Shown here: positions 9,374 through 18,330 of the stretch, piece after piece
Layout: every line of letters begins with the position of its first letter
How positions within the stretch are numbered: position 1 is the first letter of the stretch
DNA from: Tranquillimonas rosea
GTDB taxonomy: Bacteria; Pseudomonadota; Alphaproteobacteria; Rhodobacterales; Rhodobacteraceae
DNA length: 64,000 bases
Assembly (NCBI RefSeq): GCF_900111315.1
Contig: NZ_FOGU01000006.1
Span: forward strand, 62,001 to 126,000
Direction of reading: 5' to 3'
Made by a program: the position numbers and the translations under genes
The notes under the pieces: generated by a model
The model's input: the letters and a program-made list of their open reading frames with translations, nothing else
Databases searched by the model: none
What the model was told of the DNA's origin: nothing

Positions 9374-11626
9374 TCAGACCGACCAGCCCGACCGCCCGAG
9401 CCAGTCGATCAGTTCGGTTCGCACCGATTGCGCGCCGCTGGCGCGGGCCTCGTCGATGACCGTCTTGACCTCCTTCAGGTCGACCCGACGCAGCAGGTTC
9501 TTGACCGGTCCGATCGACGAGGGGCGCATCGACAGCGTCTTGAGCCCCATCGCCGCAAAGCACATCGCCTCGATGGGGCGGCCGGCATCCTCGCCGCAGA
9601 AGCTGACCGGCGTGCCCGTCTCTTCGCAGCGGGCGACGATATGCTCGATCAGCGTCAGGAACGAGACGTTGAGCGTGTCATAGCGCTTGCGCACGCGCTC
9701 GTTCTCGCGGTCGGCGGCGAAGAAGAACTGCTTGAGGTCGTTGCCGCCGATCGAGATGAAATCCGCCATCTCGAAGAACTGGCGCGGCGCGAAGGCAAGG
9801 CTCGGCGTTTCGAGCATCGCGCCGATCTCGACCTTCTCGGGCAGGACGTGGCCCAGCTTGTCCTCGCGCTCGAGCTCGTCGAGCATGTGTTGCCGGGCCG
9901 CGCGGAATTCGTCGAACTGCGCGATGAACGGGAACATCACCGCCAGCGGGCCGCCGTTCGTGGCGCGGATCAGCGCCTGCAACTGCATCCGCATGACGCC
10001 CGGCTTGTCGAGCCCGACCCGGATCGCCCGCCAGCCGAGGGCCGGGTTGGGCTCGTCCTGCGGCTTCATGTAGGGCAGCACCTTGTCCGACCCGATGTCG
10101 AGCGTCCGGAACACCACCGGCCGGCCCTTGGCGGCCTGCATCACGCGCGCGTAGAGCGCCGCGAGTTCGCCCCGGCGCGGCACCTTCGAGCGGATGAGGA
10201 ACTGCAGTTCGGTGCGGAACAGGCCCACGCCCTCGGCCCCCGATCCTTCGAGCGAGGGCAGGTCGGCCATCAGGCCGGCATTCATCAGTAGCCGGGTGGT
10301 GGTGCCGCATTTCGACGTGGCGGGCTGGTCGCGCAGGTCGGAATACCGCTCCTGCGCCTTGGCCCGCATCGCGATCTTCTCGCGGAAGGCGCGGGCGACG
10401 TTGTCCTCGGGGCGCAGGTGGGCGACCCCCTGGTCGCCGTCGACGAGGATATGGTCGCCGGTCAGCGCCTCGGTCGTGACGCGGTCGCAATGGATCACCA
10501 GCGGGATCGCCAACGCCCGCGCGACGATCGCCGCGTGGCTGCCGACCGATCCCTGTTCCAGCACGATGCCGCGCAGCGAGCGGCCGTATTCCAGAAGCTC
10601 GCCGGGCCCGATGGAGCGCGCCACCAGGATCGGGTCGTCGGGCATCTCGGACCCGGTCTCGCTGCCCTGGCCGGTCAGGATCCGCAGCAGGCGGTTCGAC
10701 AGGTCGTCGAGATCGTGAAGGCGCTCGCGGAAATAGGCGTCCGGCACGCTGCGCAGGCGGGCTCGGGCCGAGGATTGCTCTTTCTCGACCGCCGCCTCGG
10801 CGGACAGCCCGCGCGAGATGTCCTCTTCCATCCGGCCCAGCCAGGACCGGGAATTGGCGAACATGCGATAGGTCTCGAGCACCTCGCGCTGTTCCTTGTC
10901 GCCGTTGTCGGCGGCGCGCAGCAGGTCGTCGACGGACACGCGCAGGGTGTTGACCGCCGAATGAAGCCGCTCGGTTTCGCGCTCGGGGTCGTCGGCGATG
11001 GGGTTGGTGACGACGACGCGCGGCTCGTGCAGCCAGACCCGCCCCTCGGCCACGCCTTCCTGCGCGGTGGTCCCGCGGAACAGGACCGGGTTCTGATGAC
11101 GCTTCGACAGCGCCGCACCTTCGCCGACGAAGGCGCCGAGTTCGGTCATCTCGGCCAGCACCATCGCCACGACTTCAAGCGCGTAGACCTCGTCCTCGGT
11201 ATAGTGGCGCTGTTCCTTGGATTGCACGACGAGGACGCCGAGGCGTTCGCCCAGCCGCTGGATCGGCACGCCCAGCAGCGCGGAGTATATCTCTTCGCCC
11301 GTCTCGGGCATGTAGCGGAAGCCGCGCGTCTTGGGCGCGTCGGGCGCGTTGATCGGCCGCCCCTCGCGGGCGATGCGGCCCACAAGGCCCTCGCCCACGC
11401 GCATACGGGTCTGATGGACGGCCTCGATCTTCAGGCCCTGGGTCGCGCAGAGCTCCAGTGTCTCGGTGTCACGGAACAGGTAGATCGAGCAGACCTCGGT
11501 GCGCATCGAGTCTGCGATGATCTGGACGATATGGTCCAGCCGCGCCTGTCCGGCGCTTTCCTCCGCAAGGGCCGCGCGAAGGCGGCCGAGAAGCTTGCGG
11601 CTTTCGCTCTCGGTGCTGTCTGCCAT
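9374..11626 (-). CDS. ptsP: Phosphoenolpyruvate-protein phosphotransferase of the nitrogen PTS (EI-Ntr)
   Basis: 750 residues, the size of EI-Ntr. An N-terminal GAF domain (about residues 20-165) senses glutamine in studied homologues. The EI part carries the phosphorylated His364 in GSVGSHAAIVARAL. A PEP/Mg-binding C-terminal barrel follows, with the conserved LFRTELQFLIRSKVP and GGNDLKQFFFAADRENERV segments and the active-site Cys in SFCGEDAGRP (near residue 688). It takes phosphate from PEP and passes it to NPr and EIIA-Ntr, signalling nitrogen and potassium status. It lies 21 bases downstream of lysC, the arrangement familiar in Rhodobacterales. Confidence 0.95.
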   Translation of the reverse strand: MADSTESESRKLLGRLRAALAEESAGQARLDHIVQIIADSMRTEVCSIYLFRDTETLELCATQGLKIEAVHQTRMRVGEGLVGRIAREGRPINAPDAPKTRGFRYMPETGEEIYSALLGVPIQRLGERLGVLVVQSKEQRHYTEDEVYALEVVAMVLAEMTELGAFVGEGAALSKRHQNPVLFRGTTAQEGVAEGRVWLHEPRVVVTNPIADDPERETERLHSAVNTLRVSVDDLLRAADNGDKEQREVLETYRMFANSRSWLGRMEEDISRGLSAEAAVEKEQSSARARLRSVPDAYFRERLHDLDDLSNRLLRILTGQGSETGSEMPDDPILVARSIGPGELLEYGRSLRGIVLEQGSVGSHAAIVARALAIPLVIHCDRVTTEALTGDHILVDGDQGVAHLRPEDNVARAFREKIAMRAKAQERYSDLRDQPATSKCGTTTRLLMNAGLMADLPSLEGSGAEGVGLFRTELQFLIRSKVPRRGELAALYARVMQAAKGRPVVFRTLDIGSDKVLPYMKPQDEPNPALGWRAIRVGLDKPGVMRMQLQALIRATNGGPLAVMFPFIAQFDEFRAARQHMLDELEREDKLGHVLPEKVEIGAMLETPSLAFAPRQFFEMADFISIGGNDLKQFFFAADRENERVRKRYDTLNVSFLTLIEHIVARCEETGTPVSFCGEDAGRPIEAMCFAAMGLKTLSMRPSSIGPVKNLLRRVDLKEVKTVIDEARASGAQSVRTELIDWLGRSGWSV

Positions 11627-11647
11627 CGTCCCTCTCGCGGGGGCCGG

Positions 11648-12886
11648 TCAGGCGGCCTTCTCCAATTCGAAGGCATCATGCAGGGCCTGCACGGCGAGTT
11701 CCATGTATTTCCGGTCGATCAGCACCGAAATCTTGATCTCGGACGTGGTGATGACCTTTATGTTGACGTTTTCGTCCTTGAGCGACTTGAACATCTTCGC
11801 CGCGACGCCGGCGTGGCTGCGCATGCCGATCCCCACGACCGAGACCTTGGCGACCTCGGTATCGGCCACGAGATCGTGGAAGTTGACGTCGCCCGTCTCC
11901 TTGGCCTGCTGGAGCGCCTTCTGGGCGCGGGCCACCTGGTCGACCGGGCACGAGAAGGTCAGGTCGGTGCGGCCCTCCTCCGAGATGTTCTGCACGATCA
12001 TGTCGACGTTGACCCCCGCCTCGGAGAGAGGCCCGAAGATCGCCGCGGCGATGCCGGGACGGTCCGCGACCGAAATCAGCGTCATCTTGGCCTCGTCGCG
12101 GGAATAGGCGACGCCGGCGACCACTTTGCTTTCCACGATGTCCTCCTCGGCACAGACCAGCGTGCCCGCTTCCGCGTTGTTGTCCTCGAAGCTCGACAAT
12201 ACCCTGAGTCGCACGTTGTAGCGCATCGCGAGTTCGACCGAGCGGGTCTGCAGGACCTTCGCCCCGAGACTGGCGAGCTCCAGCATCTCCTCGAAGGAGA
12301 TCCGGTCGAGCTTGCGCGCCTTGGGGCTGATCCTGGGATCGGTGGTGTAGACGCCGTCGACGTCGGTGTAGATGTCGCAGCGCTCGGCCCCGAAGGCGGC
12401 GGCAAAGGCGACGGCGGTGGTGTCGCTGCCGCCGCGGCCGAGCGTGGTGATCCGGCCCTCCGGGCTGATCCCCTGAAAGCCGGCGACGACCGCCACGCGC
12501 ATCCCGGCCTCGAACCGGCCCATCACGTTGTCGGTCGGGATCTCCTCGATCCGCGCCGCGCCGTGGGCGCTGGAGGTCTTGAGCGGCACCTGCCAGCCCT
12601 GCCACGAGCGGGCGGGGATCTCCATCTCCTGCAGGGTCAGGGCCATCAGCCCCGCGGTGACCTGCTCGCCCGACGAGACGACGGCGTCGTATTCGCGCGC
12701 GTCGTAGAACGGCGAGGTCTCGTTGACCCAGCCCACCAGCTCGTTCGTCTTGCCGGACATCGCCGACACGATGACGATCACGTCGTAGCCCGCCGCGACC
12801 TCGCGTCCGACGCGCTTTGCGGCGCGGCGGATACGGTCGAGCGTCGCCACCGACGTACCGCCGAATTTCATAACCAGTATCGGCAT
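11648..12886 (-). CDS. lysC: Aspartate kinase
   Basis: 412 residues, normal length. It phosphorylates aspartate, the first step to lysine, methionine, threonine and diaminopimelate. The N-terminal kinase signature VMKFGGTSVATLDRIRRAA, the GRGGSDTTAVAFAAAF segment and the YTDVDGVYTTDPRI loop are present. Two ACT domains fill the C-terminal third (about residues 265-410), where lysine and/or threonine exert feedback inhibition in homologues. The start ATG gives MPILVMKFGG, the standard N-terminus. ptsP follows closely downstream on the same strand. Confidence 0.96.
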   Translation of the reverse strand: MPILVMKFGGTSVATLDRIRRAAKRVGREVAAGYDVIVIVSAMSGKTNELVGWVNETSPFYDAREYDAVVSSGEQVTAGLMALTLQEMEIPARSWQGWQVPLKTSSAHGAARIEEIPTDNVMGRFEAGMRVAVVAGFQGISPEGRITTLGRGGSDTTAVAFAAAFGAERCDIYTDVDGVYTTDPRISPKARKLDRISFEEMLELASLGAKVLQTRSVELAMRYNVRLRVLSSFEDNNAEAGTLVCAEEDIVESKVVAGVAYSRDEAKMTLISVADRPGIAAAIFGPLSEAGVNVDMIVQNISEEGRTDLTFSCPVDQVARAQKALQQAKETGDVNFHDLVADTEVAKVSVVGIGMRSHAGVAAKMFKSLKDENVNIKVITTSEIKISVLIDRKYMELAVQALHDAFELEKAA

Positions 12887-12962
12887 GCTGCGTCCCTTGC
12901 CCGCGGCCCGCTCGGTTCATACGGGCCTGCCGGACGCGCCGCAAGATCCGCGCGTCGCCGGT

Positions 12963-13388
12963 TCAGTTCGACTTTCGCGTTGGAACGAAGGGCAGGGGCG
13001 CCACCGGTACGCCGTCCTCGGCCAGCTTGCGCGCCTCGTCGAGCCGCGCTTCGCCGTAGATCGACCGCTTCGGCGCGGTGCCCTCGTGCATGGCGCGGGC
13101 CTCGGACACGAAGCTCTGGCCGACATAGTCCGAGTTCGACTCGATCTTGCGCTTGAGCGCGGCCAGCGGATGCTCCTTCGCCGGGGACGTCTCGGACGGG
13201 CCCTCCTGCGGCCGCGCGTCGCGGCCCTGTCCGATCCGCGGCGCCATCATCGCCTTCTCGACCCTGTCCGCGCCACATTCCGGGCAGGTCACGTGCCCGG
13301 CGGCCTGCAGCGAGTCGAAGGCCGCCGCCGACTGGAACCAGCTCTCGAAGACGTGGGCGTCAGGGCATTTCAGCGTGTAGTGGATCAT
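12963..13388 (-). CDS. DUF1178 family protein with zinc-finger-like N-terminus
   Basis: 141 residues starting MIHYTLKCPDAHVFESWF. A pair of Cys motifs (KCP near residue 8 and TCPECGADRVEKAMMAP around residue 40) forms a probable zinc ribbon. The DUF1178 tail YVGQSFVSEARAMHEGTAPKRSIYGEA is fully conserved in type. The family is widespread in Alphaproteobacteria with no established function. The start was taken at the methionine immediately before the conserved IHYTLKC strand; an upstream ATG would add a non-conserved leader. Confidence 0.85.
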   Translation of the reverse strand: MIHYTLKCPDAHVFESWFQSAAAFDSLQAAGHVTCPECGADRVEKAMMAPRIGQGRDARPQEGPSETSPAKEHPLAALKRKIESNSDYVGQSFVSEARAMHEGTAPKRSIYGEARLDEARKLAEDGVPVAPLPFVPTRKSN

Positions 13389-13464
13389 CGGGCGACCGCT
13401 ATTGATTCCGTGCCACATAGATGTGTCATAAAGGTCGACAATTCAATAAGCCCCGGATTTCGCG

Positions 13465-13944
13465 TCACCTCTTGAGCCGCGCGACGCCGGGGTCGAAATT
13501 GCGCAGAAGCCGCGCGAGTTCGGGTTCGCGGACCCTCGACGCGGCCTTCTTGGGCGACATCCAGCGCCGCCGGCGTTCCGGCTTTTCCGGCCACATCGAC
13601 ATCTTCCGTTCGACCTTCAGCGGAAACAGCGCGACCACGCAGGGCAGGTCGTCGCCCGCGAGCTCCTTGGTGTAGCTGTAGATTCCCAGGCACGTCTCCG
13701 AGATCGATCCGCTGACGCCGGCCTCTTCGTAGGCCTCGCGCGCGGCGCTGCCGGCGGGGGTCAGCCCGTCGATCGGCCAGCCCTTTGGCGGGGTCCAGCG
13801 CCGGGTGGTCCGCGTCGTCACAAGAAGGACCTGCAATTTGCCCTTCTTCATCCGCCAGCAGATCGCGCCGAACTGGGTGCGCATGTCCCGCTTGCGGGCC
13901 GAGGGGACACGGAGCGGCTGCTGTGCGGCGCGGTTCATGGACAT
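13465..13944 (-). CDS. Nudix hydrolase
   Basis: 159 residues. The Nudix box is present as G-WPIDGLTPAGSAAREAYEEAGV, with the catalytic REAYEEAG helix that binds Mg and cleaves a nucleoside diphosphate linked to another group. The RWTPPKGWPI segment precedes it, and MSPKKAASRVREPELARLLR ends the domain. This resembles the small Nudix proteins related to diphosphoinositol polyphosphate phosphatases, but the substrate cannot be read from sequence. The start ATG at 13944 is chosen because AAGGTGG lies 8 bases upstream; ATG 13989 is an alternative that adds 15 residues. Confidence 0.85.
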   Translation of the reverse strand: MSMNRAAQQPLRVPSARKRDMRTQFGAICWRMKKGKLQVLLVTTRTTRRWTPPKGWPIDGLTPAGSAAREAYEEAGVSGSISETCLGIYSYTKELAGDDLPCVVALFPLKVERKMSMWPEKPERRRRWMSPKKAASRVREPELARLLRNFDPGVARLKR

Positions 13945-14106
13945 AGGCGGCACCACCTTTGCAGGACTCGCGACATGGGCGACGGACATCCCGACACCAT
14001 ACGGAGCCTAGCGTGCCACCTGCGTCATGCAATCGCGGGGTTGTTCGATTGACCGGGCGCAGGGGTGATATATTTCGCAGCGCATTGTCCGAACCGGGGT
14101 TTTCCG

Positions 14107-14628
14107 ATGCGACTGTTGCTTGCCTGCATCGCCGCGCTGGCGCTGGCTCTTCCCGCGATGGCGAAGGAGCCGTTCCGCTTTGCCGCGCTCGAGGGCGGCA
14201 CCCACGACCTCTCGGCGTGGCAGGGCGCACCGGTCCTCGTCACCAACACGGCCTCCCTCTGTGCCTTCACGCCGCAATACGAGGGGCTGCAGGCGCTCTA
14301 CGATCGCTACCGCGACCGGGGGCTGGTCGTCCTGGCGGTGCCGTCCGACGATTTTCGGCAGGAGCTGGGCAGCGAGGCCGAGGTCAAGGAGTTCTGCGAG
14401 CTGACCTACGGGCTGGACCTGCCGATGACCGAGATCACCCGTGTTCGGGGTGCGGACGCGCATCCGTTCTACCGCTGGCTGGCCGAGGCGCACGGCTTTA
14501 CCCCGCGCTGGAACTTCAACAAGGTGCTGCTGGGGCCGGACGGAGAGCTGGCCGCGACCTTCGGCTCGGCCACGCGGCCGCTGTCGGCGCCGGTCATCTC
14601 GCGCATCGAGGCGCTGCTTTCGGAATGA
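14107..14628 (+). CDS. Secreted glutathione peroxidase-like protein
   Basis: 173 residues with a signal peptide (about 1-19, ALALALPAMA), so a periplasmic thiol peroxidase is expected. The peroxidatic Cys is in NTASLCAFTPQYEGLQ, and the active-site Trp-Asn lie in WNFNKVLL. The second conserved cluster (normally FPCNQF, providing the resolving Cys of many bacterial GPx) reads VPSDDF, so that resolving Cys is absent. A Cys at KEFCELTY may take its place. The stop overlaps the next start (ATGA), forming an operon with the deacetylase-like and thpR genes. Confidence 0.88.
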   Translation: MRLLLACIAALALALPAMAKEPFRFAALEGGTHDLSAWQGAPVLVTNTASLCAFTPQYEGLQALYDRYRDRGLVVLAVPSDDFRQELGSEAEVKEFCELTYGLDLPMTEITRVRGADAHPFYRWLAEAHGFTPRWNFNKVLLGPDGELAATFGSATRPLSAPVISRIEALLSE

Positions 14629-15740
14629 CCGACACCCCGGCGCCGCGCTTCATCGGCTCGGAGATCTACCGCAATTCCAGCTATGGCGGGATGCATCCGC
14701 TGCGCGTGCCGCGCGTGCCGACGGTGATCGACATGCTCCGCGCGCTGAACTGGCTGGCGCCGGGGCAGTACCTGACCAGCCCCCGCGCCAAGCCGGCGGC
14801 GCTGACCGTCTGGCACGACCCCGACTACATCGACGCGCTGCAACGGGCGGAAACCGAGCAGGCGGTGTCGGACACGGTGCGTGCGCGCTACAACCTCGGC
14901 ACCGCGGCGAACCCGGTCTATCCCGAGGTGTTCCGCCGGCCCGCGACCGCGGCGGGCGCGTCGTTCCTCGCCGGAGAGCTGTTGCGGCATGGCGGTGTCG
15001 TGCACTCGCCCGGCGGCGGGACGCATCACGGCATGCCGGATCGGGCCAACGGCTTCTGCTATCTCAACGACGCGGTGCTCGCGATGCTGTCGCTGCGCGC
15101 CAACGGTGCCCGGCGGGTCGCCTATGTCGACATCGACGCGCATCATTGCGACGGCGTGGAATACGCGTTCGGAGACGATCCTGACACGCTGCTGATCTCG
15201 GTCCACGAAGAGCGGCGCTGGCCGTTCACCGGAGCGCTGGAGGACGCGGGCGGCGGGCGGGTCTTCAACCTGCCGGTCCCGCGCGGTTTCAACGATTCCG
15301 AGATGGCCGCCGTGCGCGACCGGCTGATCCTGCCCCGGGTGGCGGCGTTCCGGCCGGACGCGGTGGTCCTGCAATGCGGCGCCGATGCCGCCGAGGAGGA
15401 CCCCCTGTCGCGTCTGGCGCTGTCGAACAACGCCCATTGGCAGATCGTCGCCGCGCTGGGTCCCCTCGCGCCGCGCTACCTCGTGCTCGGAGGCGGGGGC
15501 TACAACCCGTGGTCCGTGGGCCGGCTCTGGACCGGCATATGGGCGGTGCTGAACGGGCTGGAGATCCCCGACCGCCTGCCGCCGGCGGCCGAGCGCGTGC
15601 TGCGCGGGCTCGAATGGCGCGGTCATTCCCGCGGGCGGAACCCGCCGGAGCACTGGTTCACGACCTTGCGCGACACCCCGCGTCCGGGCGAGATCCGGGA
15701 CGAGATCGACACACGCCTGCGCTTGCTGGAGGCCCGATGA
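14625..15740 (+). CDS. Histone deacetylase family protein (AcuC/acetylpolyamine amidohydrolase-like)
   Basis: 371 residues of the arginase/deacetylase superfamily. Active-site elements are intact: SPGGGTHHGMPDRANGFCYLND (catalytic His pair), YVDIDAHHCDGVEYAF (zinc-binding Asp and His) and VLQCGADAAEEDPLS (zinc-binding Asp). A C-terminal YLVLGGGGYNPWSVGRLW segment completes the pocket. Bacterial members remove acetyl groups from acetyl-CoA synthetase or polyamines; the substrate here is unknown. The gene is coupled to its neighbours by ATGA overlaps on both sides. Confidence 0.92.
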   Translation: MTDTPAPRFIGSEIYRNSSYGGMHPLRVPRVPTVIDMLRALNWLAPGQYLTSPRAKPAALTVWHDPDYIDALQRAETEQAVSDTVRARYNLGTAANPVYPEVFRRPATAAGASFLAGELLRHGGVVHSPGGGTHHGMPDRANGFCYLNDAVLAMLSLRANGARRVAYVDIDAHHCDGVEYAFGDDPDTLLISVHEERRWPFTGALEDAGGGRVFNLPVPRGFNDSEMAAVRDRLILPRVAAFRPDAVVLQCGADAAEEDPLSRLALSNNAHWQIVAALGPLAPRYLVLGGGGYNPWSVGRLWTGIWAVLNGLEIPDRLPPAAERVLRGLEWRGHSRGRNPPEHWFTTLRDTPRPGEIRDEIDTRLRLLEAR

Positions 15741-16279
15741 CCCGCGCGTTCGTCGCCCTGCCGATCCCCGAGCCCCTGATCGGCCGGCTCGTGACCCTGT
15801 CGCAGATGCTGCCGCTCAAGCGTCGTGTCCCGCCCGAGAACTATCACGTCACGCTGGCCTTCCTGGGCGACGTGACCGACATGCAGCTGGACGACCTGCA
15901 CGATGCGCTGCTGACGATCCGCAGCGCGCCCTTCGGGCTGACCCTGACCCCGCCGGCTTTGTTCGGCGGTGAGAAGCCGCGCGTGATCCATGCCGGCGTC
16001 GATCCCGCGCCGCCGCTGGTGGACCTGCACGACAAGGTGCAGGGCGCGATGCGCAAGGCGGGGCTGGCACCCGAGGGACGCCGCTTCGTGCCCCATGTCA
16101 CCCTGTCGCGCGAAAGCCCGCGCGGCCCCGACCTGATGCGGCTCGAGACGGCGTTGGCGGACCTGTCGGACTTTTCCGCCGGGCCCGAGACGGTGCGCGA
16201 CTTTCGGGTGATGGAGTCGCACCTGGGCAGCGCCGGCCCCGACTACGAGCCGCTCGAGCTGTATCCGCTGAACGGCTGA
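15737..16279 (+). CDS. thpR: RNA 2',3'-cyclic phosphodiesterase (2H phosphoesterase)
   Basis: 180 residues with the two signature motifs of the 2H superfamily: NYHVTLAFLGD near residue 38 and FVPHVTLSRE near residue 120. Both HVTL tetrads supply catalytic His and Thr. The family hydrolyses 2',3'-cyclic phosphates of RNA and related nucleotides. The N-terminus MTRAFVALPIPE is typical. It is the last gene of the gpx-deacetylase-thpR operon and converges with the dehydratase gene. Confidence 0.92.
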   Translation: MTRAFVALPIPEPLIGRLVTLSQMLPLKRRVPPENYHVTLAFLGDVTDMQLDDLHDALLTIRSAPFGLTLTPPALFGGEKPRVIHAGVDPAPPLVDLHDKVQGAMRKAGLAPEGRRFVPHVTLSRESPRGPDLMRLETALADLSDFSAGPETVRDFRVMESHLGSAGPDYEPLELYPLNG

Positions 16280-16292
16280 ACGCTTGAGCGGT

Positions 16293-17261
16293 TCAGACCT
16301 CTGGCACACCACCCTGCATCACGGTCAGGAACCACGCGGTGTCGATGTTGCCGCCGCACAGGATCACGCCAGCCTTGCGGCCACGCTGACGCTCGCGCTC
16401 CTGCATCAGCGCGGCGAGGGCGGCGGCGCCGGCGCCCTCGGCCAGATTGTGGATGTCGCGGTAATAGACCCGGATCGCCTCGGCCACCTCGGCGTCGCTC
16501 ACGGTGACGATCCGCGCGGTGCCGGGTCCGTAGATGTCGAGCGCCTCCTGAACCGGCACCCGAACGGCCATTCCGTCGGCGAAGGTACGGGCGCTGTCGG
16601 TGGCGACGAGCCGGTCGGCCTCGGCCGACAGTTTCGCGGTCTGCGCGCCCTCGCTCACCACGCCGACGACCTCGGTCGACAGACCCAGCGCATCGCGCGC
16701 CGCGATGACGCCGCAGATGCCCGAGCCGCAGCCGATCGGCACGTAGACGGTGTCGAGGTCGGGGCGGGCGGTGAACAGCTCCAGCGCGTAGGTCGCCACG
16801 CCCCGGACCAGCTCGCGGTGAAAGGGCGGCACGATGAACAGCCCTTCGGCCTCGGCCACGCGGAAGGCCTCTTCCCGTGCGGCGTCGAAATCGTCGCCAT
16901 GCTCGACCAGTTCCGCGCCGAAGGCGCGCATCGCGGCGTTCTTCTCGACCGAGTTGCCGTGCGGCACATAGACCACCGCCCGCAGGCCGGCGGCCCGCGC
17001 CGCGCGCGCCTGGCTCTGCCCATGGTTGCCGCGGGTGGCGGTGATGACGCCCGGCGCCTCGGGATGGGTGCGGCGGAGCCAGTCGATGAAGGTGATCCCG
17101 CCGCGCACCTTGAAGGCGCCGGTGGGGCCGTGGTTCTCGTGCTTGACGACGACCTCGCATCCGAGCCGCTGGCACAGCTGCGGCCAGGCATATTGCGGGG
17201 TCGGGGCCATCTGGCGGTGCACCAGCCCGGCGGCGGCCTGCAACTCGTCTGCGGTGAACAT
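16293..17261 (-). CDS. PLP-dependent threonine/serine dehydratase-like enzyme
   Basis: 322 residues, fold type II PLP enzyme. The Schiff-base lysine lies in PTGAFKVRGG, the phosphate-binding glycine loop is VPIGCGSGICG, and the TRGNHGQSQARAA segment contacts substrate. The family deaminates threonine or serine to 2-oxoacids; some members act on 3-hydroxyaspartate or in ectoine catabolism. No ACT regulatory domain is present, so this is a catabolic-type rather than an IlvA-type enzyme. The start at 17261 (MFTADEL) has GGAG 5 bases upstream; an ATG 18 bases further upstream has none. Confidence 0.88.
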   Translation of the reverse strand: MFTADELQAAAGLVHRQMAPTPQYAWPQLCQRLGCEVVVKHENHGPTGAFKVRGGITFIDWLRRTHPEAPGVITATRGNHGQSQARAARAAGLRAVVYVPHGNSVEKNAAMRAFGAELVEHGDDFDAAREEAFRVAEAEGLFIVPPFHRELVRGVATYALELFTARPDLDTVYVPIGCGSGICGVIAARDALGLSTEVVGVVSEGAQTAKLSAEADRLVATDSARTFADGMAVRVPVQEALDIYGPGTARIVTVSDAEVAEAIRVYYRDIHNLAEGAGAAALAALMQERERQRGRKAGVILCGGNIDTAWFLTVMQGGVPEV

Positions 17262-17337
17262 CGCTTCTCCATTTGTCATGGCATCCGCCGCGCGGAGTCT
17301 TTAACCAACGGGCCTGACACTGACGAGCGGAGCGCGC

Positions 17338-18330
17338 ATGTTCAACGGCAAGAATATCCTGATCACCGGCGGCACCGGCAGCTTCGGCAAGAAGTATGTC
17401 GAGCATATCCTGCGCGACTACACGCCGAACAAGGTGATCGTGTTCTCCCGCGACGAGCTCAAGCAGTTCGAGATGGCCCAGGTCTACGACGCGCCGCAGA
17501 TGCGCTATTTCATCGGCGACGTGCGCGACGCGGACCGGCTGAAGCAGGCGATGGACGGGGTCGACTTCGTGATCCATGCCGCCGCCCTGAAACAGGTCCC
17601 CGCGGCCGAGTACAATCCGTTCGAGGCCGTCAAGACCAACATCCACGGCGCGCAGAACGTGATCCAGGCGGCGATCGCCGCCGGCGTCGAAAAGGTGATC
17701 GCCCTGTCGACGGACAAGGCGGCGAACCCGGTGAACCTCTACGGCGCGACCAAGCTCGCCTCGGACAAGCTGTTCGTCGCGGCGAACAACATGGTCGGTC
17801 CCCGGCCGACGCGCTTTGCCGTGGTGCGCTATGGCAACGTCGTCGGCTCGCGCGGGTCGATCGTGCCGTTCTTCCGCCGCAAGATCGCCGAGGGCGCCAC
17901 GACGCTGCCGATCACCCATCCCGACATGACGCGGTTCATGATCACGCTCGACCAGGGCGTGCAGTTCGTCCTGACCAATTTCCGCCGGATGCAGGGCGGC
18001 GAGATCTTCGTGCCCAAGATTCCCTCGATGCGGATGACGGACCTCGCTCGCGCGATGGCGCCGGATCTCGACCAGGAGATCGTCGGCATCCGTCCCGGCG
18101 AAAAGCTGCACGAGATCATGTGCCCGGCCGACGACAGCCACCTCACGCTCGAGTTCCACGACCATTACGTCATCAAGCCGACGATCCAGTTCGCCCATGC
18201 CAGCGACTTCGCGCACAACCTTTTGGGCGAAGAGGGCCGGCCGGTGACGCAGGGTTTCGCCTACGAGAGCGGCACGAACGAGGAATGGCTGTCCGACGAG
18301 GACTTCCTGAAGATGATCGAGGGCGTCTGA
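17338..18330 (+). CDS. pseB: UDP-N-acetylglucosamine 4,6-dehydratase (inverting)
   Basis: 330 residues of the short-chain dehydrogenase superfamily. The NAD(P)-binding loop is ITGGTGSFGKKY (about 9-20), and the catalytic region is STDKAANPVNLYGATKLASDK, where Asp and Lys of the SDKA-type motif and Tyr act. PseB removes water from UDP-GlcNAc and inverts C5, the first committed step to pseudaminic acid. The tail GTNEEWLSDEDFLKMI is characteristic. The stop overlaps the pseC start (TGATG), so pseB-pseC-pseF form one transcript. Confidence 0.95.
   Translation: MFNGKNILITGGTGSFGKKYVEHILRDYTPNKVIVFSRDELKQFEMAQVYDAPQMRYFIGDVRDADRLKQAMDGVDFVIHAAALKQVPAAEYNPFEAVKTNIHGAQNVIQAAIAAGVEKVIALSTDKAANPVNLYGATKLASDKLFVAANNMVGPRPTRFAVVRYGNVVGSRGSIVPFFRRKIAEGATTLPITHPDMTRFMITLDQGVQFVLTNFRRMQGGEIFVPKIPSMRMTDLARAMAPDLDQEIVGIRPGEKLHEIMCPADDSHLTLEFHDHYVIKPTIQFAHASDFAHNLLGEEGRPVTQGFAYESGTNEEWLSDEDFLKMIEGV

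Noticed and set aside
10418-13156. A 912-codon open frame on the plus strand
   Set aside because: It is antisense to ptsP and lysC, both with full family motifs, and has the Arg/His/Gly-rich composition of a high-GC shadow frame.
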